Shown here: in pieces, positions 30,805-36,239 of the stretch
How positions within the stretch are numbered: the first letter of the stretch is position 1
Layout of the letters: every line of letters starts with the position of its first letter
NCBI GenBank assembly: GCA_009602735.1
Contig: WELA01009966.1
Span: 362,301-398,539, forward strand
DNA from: Mesotaenium endlicherianum
Lineage: Eukaryota > Streptophyta > Zygnematophyceae > Zygnematales > Mesotaeniaceae
Length of the DNA: 36,239 nt
Reading direction: 5' to 3'
Program-made: the position numbers and the translations under genes
The notes under the pieces: model-generated
Told to the model about the DNA's origin: nothing
The model's database searches: none
Seen by the model: only the letters and a program-made list of their open reading frames with translations

Positions 30805-32592
30805 CTGTCATCTGCCCCACCTGCGGGTGGCTTGTTGTTGTAAAAGATGTAGAGTTGATCGTAACCATCCCCGTTGCAGCTGATAAGGTGCCATGTTGAG
30901 GTTAGGTGCACCTCCACGATAGGTGCAATTTAAAAATTTATGTACATACTTGTAAATAGTTCTGCAGTAGCAGTAGATATGGTGCATTTTTGTGGCTGCG
31001 TCTGCACTACTGCTGGAAACGTGAATCATACTTATATTTCAATTAATTATTTTCAGATATGATTGTTCCTCTATGATGGAAAGCCATGTATGGAGAACTG
31101 GTGTGAATTTAACTATCAATTCTTGAAAATTATGTGCAGAAGGTGATGTGCACATGCATGTGATAGCTGCACAAAATATGGAATTTTGTTGAAAATGTAT
31201 ATTATATGACATGTTGCACAAGGAATATGATCATATGAGCTGTACACTTGTTACAATTGATGATCAGCCGTAAAGTGGATGTTGTACACATATTACTTTG
31301 CACAGAAGCAGATACTTTGTCAGACTTTTCTGCTCCTAAGTCCTGGTTTCATTAGCGGCAAGCTTCTCCTACCACTCTTGCAGTAATCTGAAGTTGACAT
31401 TGGTTAAATCTCACTAGCCATCCCTGCCAGTCGATCGTGCATTGTCAGCTGCTGGTTTGCAGATGGAACATGACCGAACACTACCACGATCAAGGAAGAC
31501 TCTAGCATGTACGACAACAAACGGCAAGCACACTGCGACATGCTGCGAGCCTGCGACACGGACCCCAACGGACCCCGCTCCCCCACCTGAATAAGCACGA
31601 CACTATACACGGCATTATGCACATTTTATCCCCATAAAATCTTGAATGATAAACATTTACGGTCCGTCGTGGAATTTATGTGACATTGTTGGACGCACTC
31701 GGACATCGTCGTTGAGGTAGTCTGCCAGCTGTGTAATCTGCCAGCTACGTCAGAGAAGTGAAGCCAAATATATTTAAATATGATACAAATTACAACATTC
31801 GGCCCGTAAAATATACAAAAGACAACCTGTGGCAGCCGTCGTGCCATCATAGCCATACATAGTAGGAGCATACGTACCTAAGTAGCCTAACCTCGTGTTC
31901 CCGGAGCTTGGTTGGGTAAGGTTGGGCAGCTTAAAAAGCTTAACGACGAGATCCGAAGCTCGAGCAGGTCCGGGATACATATCTTCCTTTCTGACCAGCA
32001 CCACTTCAACCGCGGCTGTTTCCTGCTGTTTCTGGCTGTTTCCAGCTGTTTCCAGCTGGATACTGCCGACCTGTTCCCAAAAGTAGACGTGATTCATCGT
32101 ATCGGTTCCCCATTAATGCCATTTGCAATCAGATATAAATTTGAAGCCGAGTGTATGCCAGTTGATGCCAGTGTTTGCCGTCCTTCATCTGATCTTCTGA
32201 CATCAATGTATATTTGTTATCTTTAACCACGTGGTCCGCTTATACGAAGCCCAAGCAAACCTTATAAGAGATCGAGGTGATTCGGAGCGATTCAAGTGGT
32301 TCGGTTTTGTTTGGTCGGAGTTGTTTGGAGAGGCTGGAGTGGTTTGGGCAGACTTCGACATGCTTCGATATTATCCGTCATGTGCAGATCGATCGACATC
32401 CATCGACATGAGTTTTGCATGCTTCGACAGCATGCCGGTGCGCTGCACAAGCGGGCGCAAGTCGTTTGGTACACGGACTTGGCCACGTAGACCAACGTAG
32501 AGTCCATTCGAGTCACTTCGGTTGTTGTAGGTCCCTGAAGCTCCGCAACAGGTAGCTGACGAAAGATGAATTTTCTAGTTGCGAGTCGCGAC

Positions 32593-32600
32593 TTATATAG
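32593..32600 (+). promoter_or_regulatory. Candidate TATA box of the ERD15-like gene
   Basis: TTATATAG lies about 140 bases before the start codon and directly abuts the palindrome AGTCGCGACT (32584-32593). Position and composition suit a core promoter, but no transcription start can be verified. Confidence 0.35.
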
Positions 32601-32734
32601 GGAGCTCGACTTGGATCAGCAAGTCAGTGTTGGTCACCGATAATCTTTTGCTTTGAATGTTCACTTACAGCGGACTTTTTTTGTTACAGTGCTTGCGTTA
32701 CTGAACGTCCTCAATTTGGTTTTTTTGATCATCA

Positions 32735-33485
32735 ATGGCGGTGAAAGCTTTTTCTCAGCTCCCCGGACATAGCTCGAGTCTCAATCCGAATGCCCCTCAA
32801 TTTATCCCTGCTTCCTTCGTGGCAGTGGATGATTTCGGCCCAACATGGTGGCATATGATACAGACTTCGCCCGCTTTCAGGGACTACTGGTTGAGGGAGC
32901 GCTATGCAGACAGCAATGAGGCTCTGATGAATGAAGAATTTGAGGAGCTAGATGTATGCCCTGAATTTGAGATTGATTGGGAGGAGGAGGAGGAGGCATT
33001 CGAGGAATTGCAGCGGGAATTGGAGGAAGAAGGTAAGCGTTTGGAAGGGACGCGAAGTTGATTAATAGTTTGATACCACAGTGTGCGCTCATGGGATATG
33101 ATATTTGCAGGGATGTCTCCAGTTTTTTTGCACTGCTCTTGCCCGTACATTTAGTGGGCGAAAGTAGATAGCGTTTTGGGGCTTACCATAATTTTCTTGT
33201 TGCGCCCCTCAGGCTCTTGCCCTTGGTGTCAATTACCCACCTTGACCTCTCTGAGCTAATTAATCACCTTGTTTTGCAGCCAATATATCTGGTTACTGTA
33301 AGACGGAGGGCTCATTGAAAGAGTCAAAATTCACGGATCTGGTTCAACTCTGCAACAGCATTGAGCAGCACAAGGCTGAGAAGGCCCCGAAGCTTGTACA
33401 AATGACAGTCAAAATGGAGAAGGCCCCTCAGCATGTTAATAGGCCTCGCCCTACATCCCACCGCATCCAGCAGCCTCGTGCCTGA
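32735..33485 (+). CDS. ERD15: ERD15-like protein with PAM2, PAE1 and QPR motifs (2 exons, 167 aa)
   Basis: Exon 1 is 32735-33032 and exon 2 is 33280-33485. The GTAAGC donor and TTTTGCAG acceptor give a phase-1 intron of 247 bases. Residues 14-24 hold a PAM2 motif, SSLNPNAPQFIP, which in this family binds the MLLE domain of poly(A)-binding protein. The adjoining conserved block (PAE1) reads DDFGPTWWHMIQTSPAFRDYWLRERY. An acidic Glu-rich middle follows, and the C-terminus ends IQQPRA, the QPR motif. Together these are diagnostic of the plant ERD15/CID1 group, implicated in stress and abscisic-acid responses. The unspliced frame would stop after 108 codons and lose the QPR end. Confidence 0.9.
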
Positions 33486-35717
33486 AGGAGTTAATTTTGC
33501 AGGTTTATGCTTTCCGGCATCAAATTCAGTTGGGAACCTTTTCACATGTACTAGTTGAACTGACAAAACTTCGTGCTGCTATGCCCTATCACTGTATACA
33601 TTGTGTAAAGAAAAGGCTTCATCAATCAAGATGTAAATAGACAATCAATTCAGCTGGAGTTGTAGATCTTGTACACAGACACTGTGTTGGGCATGCCAAC
33701 TATCAAAGATGCCTTGGCCTTTCGCAAGAATGCCAGCAACTAGGAGTGCATTAACTGCAGATTTTCTAGTTGTATTATATTCTCAGGGTAGTTGTAAAAA
33801 GATCTGAAGAAGGATAGGTGGTGTCTTCAAGTATTTCTGGCCACGGGTCCTGTATGCAAGCTTTCTGCAGTATATAATCATTTGAGGTACTCTTGTACCA
33901 GCATATGAGTATTACTTGGCTCAGGTTTCTTTCAGTTTGATTCTTGTAGTCGGCCTTCTAGACGCACTTTTTTATGCTGGGTAATCTTGGCCTAGGCTTC
34001 AAGTTTTGGTTGGTCAATGCAGCTTTGCTTGGTGCATGCTGTCAGCAATCAGAAATGTTGAAACAAATTCTACACAGAATCATTTTGTTTTGCAGCTCCA
34101 GTACCTGCAGATACTATGAGGTACCAACTCCTTTCCATGGGAACATTTTGTGGACGAGCACTTTGCCTTCTGGCATAAGCACTAATGAATGTATATTATG
34201 TGATCAAAAAAGATGTCCCTAACATATAATATTCATGCCTGCAATCAACCTCAGTGCTCTCAATCACCCTCATTGCAATTTCCCCTTATTTAATGATACC
34301 ACATTGTACATGTATGCCCTTGATAATTTTGCTGGTTGGATAAATGTTATGGGACTCTCCAGTTGGTCTAAGAACGGGGTGGGTGGAGAGGAGTGGAGGA
34401 CAGGAAAGAGAGGGAACCTGGAGGTCATCATGGGCTCCAATCTCCATCAGCTGTCATGGAGCCTGCGAGTGCACCCACACGGCACTGCACGCATTTGGTC
34501 CACACGTGTGGTTGCTAACGTTGGGTCGTGTTGCCTACGCAAGATCAACCTTTTAATCAATTTGTTGGTGGTGTAGGTGGCACCAACAATTGTGTAAATT
34601 TTGTCACTAGAGGTGTATGGTGGGCAAGTGTGGGAATCAGCGGGGTTGAATACACAACCACTCTTGTCAGAGCAGGTACAACTTTCAATGCATATCACCC
34701 ATGGGTTATGCAGGTGATGTGAGGTGATGCAAAGTTCATACAATGCTTCCATGAAGGAATTACACACGTCACCGTCGGCAAAGGGAGAACACAACTTGTC
34801 TGTAGTAGAATGTGTGATCTCACACTGCACTGGGCCTCGTGTGCAAGTGAAGCTCCTGAAATTACACCTCTTTTGGCGTATATGATGAAGTGTTGAATTA
34901 CTATATACTGCCTGCGTTTCAGTTCTGGCGCTTCTACTATAGAAAATGAAGCAATAACATTATCCTGAATCAGATACTGGAGAGTACAAAGAAATAAAAT
35001 GTATTGGAGAGCTAATAGCTTACTACACAAGTCCACACCATTTGACTGAACTTCACAACATATATTTGACTCGAATACAATATTTCCTATACATGAGTAC
35101 ATCTTCAATTGTGGTGTTTGTAAACACATTGCGAACTAGCTTACAATATGATAATTACCTAATCAAAGCGTAGAATCCTACAATGTCTTTGGCCAATTTG
35201 GTCACAGAAACATCGACTACTCTTTAAGAGTCTACAAAGCACGTACAAAGGAGCTTCATTTAACATGGAAACTAAAATCCATGTGTTCTCCCTCTATGCA
35301 AACATAGTGGCCTCTAACAAGCCACGCGCCTTCTAAAATCGACGAACAAGAATGCCTCAAAGCATTGTACCACTTCTGGCATCACATCGCATGTTCATCG
35401 TCGGTCTGCTGTATGACAAGTACCGCAACCTTTCATCTCCACCCCCCCGTCCACCCTCTCCAGACCACACACCATTTCCCCCCTTCACCAAAGCATGCAC
35501 ATCTGCGGGGCTGGAATGCCAGGCCATAGAGCTACACACTCAGGCATGCACAAGAGTAAGCGTGCGTACAACCGCTTCGCGGTATAAGGGACAGCAACAA
35601 TGATTCTTTTGGGGGCTCAGCAGCGCCCGCTGTCTTGTCGGTGCATCTTACACAATCACGGATAAACACACCAATACACGCATACACACGCATATATGTG
35701 CATATGTGTTCGTGCAC
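33486..35717. other. 3' flank of the ERD15-like gene and spacer; no gene recognised
   Basis: AT-rich sequence with short motif-free frames. I looked on the minus strand for further DCAF1-like exons downstream of 35718 and found none that I could support. A CA/TG alternating tract lies at about 35660-35715. Confidence 0.4.
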
Positions 35718-36192
35718 CTGCAGCTTGGGGAGTGTGTGCGCTATGGCGGAGTCTCGGCGAGCCCCAGGAGCACCTTGCAGGCCAGCGCGCGGATGTGGTC
35801 AACGCCACCTGGTGGTAGGAGGGTGCGCAGGTTCAGCAGGAGCAACAGCTGACAAATGCGCATGGCATCTCACGACTGGGCGGTACACTCGCTCCATGTA
35901 TGCCACCAGGCCTGGGCCTTGTGCCTCAGTCCACGGCAGATGGCGGCTGTCCATGACAGCTATCACATCTCAGAAGAGCTGCCAGGTGCCCGTAGCGGGA
36001 GCACCGACACCAACGCCGAGTGGTGGGCACTGTTGGGCTGGCCACTGCTTCCCCCCTTGGTTGCGTTGTTTTTGGTGTTGTCGCAGGAAGGGCAGACCTC
36101 CGAACAGGCCGGCTGCTGGAAGGAGGGCGACCGCAGAGGGACGACGAGGGGCACACGATGTTGACAAGCACCAGCAGTGCCGCCAATTGCAC
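35718..36192 (-). pseudogene. DCAF1: DCAF1-like armadillo-region coding sequence (partial, frame-broken)
   Basis: A possible CAG acceptor precedes 36192, giving VQLAALLVLVNIVCP, like the LVN(L/C)VC segment of DCAF1. Further on come GLVAYMERVYRPVVR (about 35910-35867), then LLLLLNLRTLLPPGG and HIRALACKVLLGLAE (about 35846-35752). IAHTLPKLQ follows, ending before a GTGCAC donor at 35717. This order matches plant and animal DCAF1, the CUL4-DDB1 substrate receptor. The segments lie in different frames: about one extra base near 35850-35870 and one missing near 35743. Low-quality assembly, an unseen intron at about 35930-36100, or a decayed copy are all possible. The gene would extend beyond the right edge, and its downstream exons are not seen. 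Confidence 0.55.
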
Positions 36193-36239
36193 CTGCGTCA
36201 TCACAGATACGAGGGGGAGAGGGGGGAGGAGGGGGGTGG

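Larger units (their letters stand above)
30446..32734. other. Intergenic region and ERD15-like upstream sequence
   Basis: Contains the presumed 3'UTR of the membrane protein gene. A CTGTTTCCAG-type short repeat lies at about 32021-32060. The presumed promoter and 5'UTR of the ERD15-like gene lie at the right end, where GTTACAG at about 32683-32689 could be a 5'UTR acceptor. I see no coding gene; open frames are short and motif-free. Confidence 0.4.

Noticed and set aside
35847..35871. A 25-base GTGAGA...CAG micro-intron in the DCAF1-like sequence
   Set aside because: Removing it joins two family-like segments in frame, but the length and position also fit about six ordinary family residues plus a one-base indel. 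A second indel close by makes sequence error or decay more likely than a 25-base intron.
1..36239. CRISPR array, bacterial operon or phage module
   Set aside because: Spliced genes, LTR retrotransposons and plant-type proteins show a eukaryotic nuclear genome. No regularly spaced direct repeats were seen.

Overview
This is a eukaryotic nuclear window from the green lineage, most likely a streptophyte alga such as a charophyte. Three things point there: split genes with GT-AG introns; an ABC half-transporter resembling chloroplast ABCB28 of land plants; and a small protein with the PAM2, PAE1 and C-terminal QPR signatures of plant ERD15. Exons are GC-rich, while introns and spacers are AT-rich and full of microsatellites. 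The species cannot be fixed from sequence alone. Two single N characters (1308 and 20590) show the window is a stitched draft assembly.

Layout. (1) 295-5134, minus strand: the first seven coding exons of the ABCB28-like gene, running off the left edge; exon 3 is a 24-nt microexon. (2) 5831-6766: a 936-bp fold-back element with about 265-bp terminal inverted repeats starting GGG, probably a non-autonomous Mutator-like element. (3) 6767-9098: spacer with a weak tRNA-like Pol III promoter pair. (4) 9099-25563: a nested cluster of Ty3/gypsy LTR retrotransposons. B is minus and truncated, A is plus and decayed, C is minus with both LTRs, and A' is a plus-strand LTR fragment fused to a piece of reverse transcriptase. 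A and B are one family and carry an extra ORF between pol and the 3' LTR. (5) 27095-30445, plus: a three-exon gene for a predicted 826-residue protein with a coiled coil and C-terminal membrane segments, not recognised. (6) 32735-33485, plus: the two-exon ERD15-like gene (167 aa). (7) 35718-36192, minus: coding sequence closely resembling the armadillo-like region of DCAF1, but with frame breaks.

The host genes do not form an operon or obvious pathway. The ABC gene suggests plastid transport, ERD15 suggests poly(A)-binding-protein-linked stress signalling, and DCAF1 suggests CUL4 ubiquitin ligase function. The most informative points are the retrotransposon family with a conserved extra ORF, the microexon, and evidence that element C may be an assembly chimera joining two loci. 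If so, the left and right halves of the window may not be neighbours.
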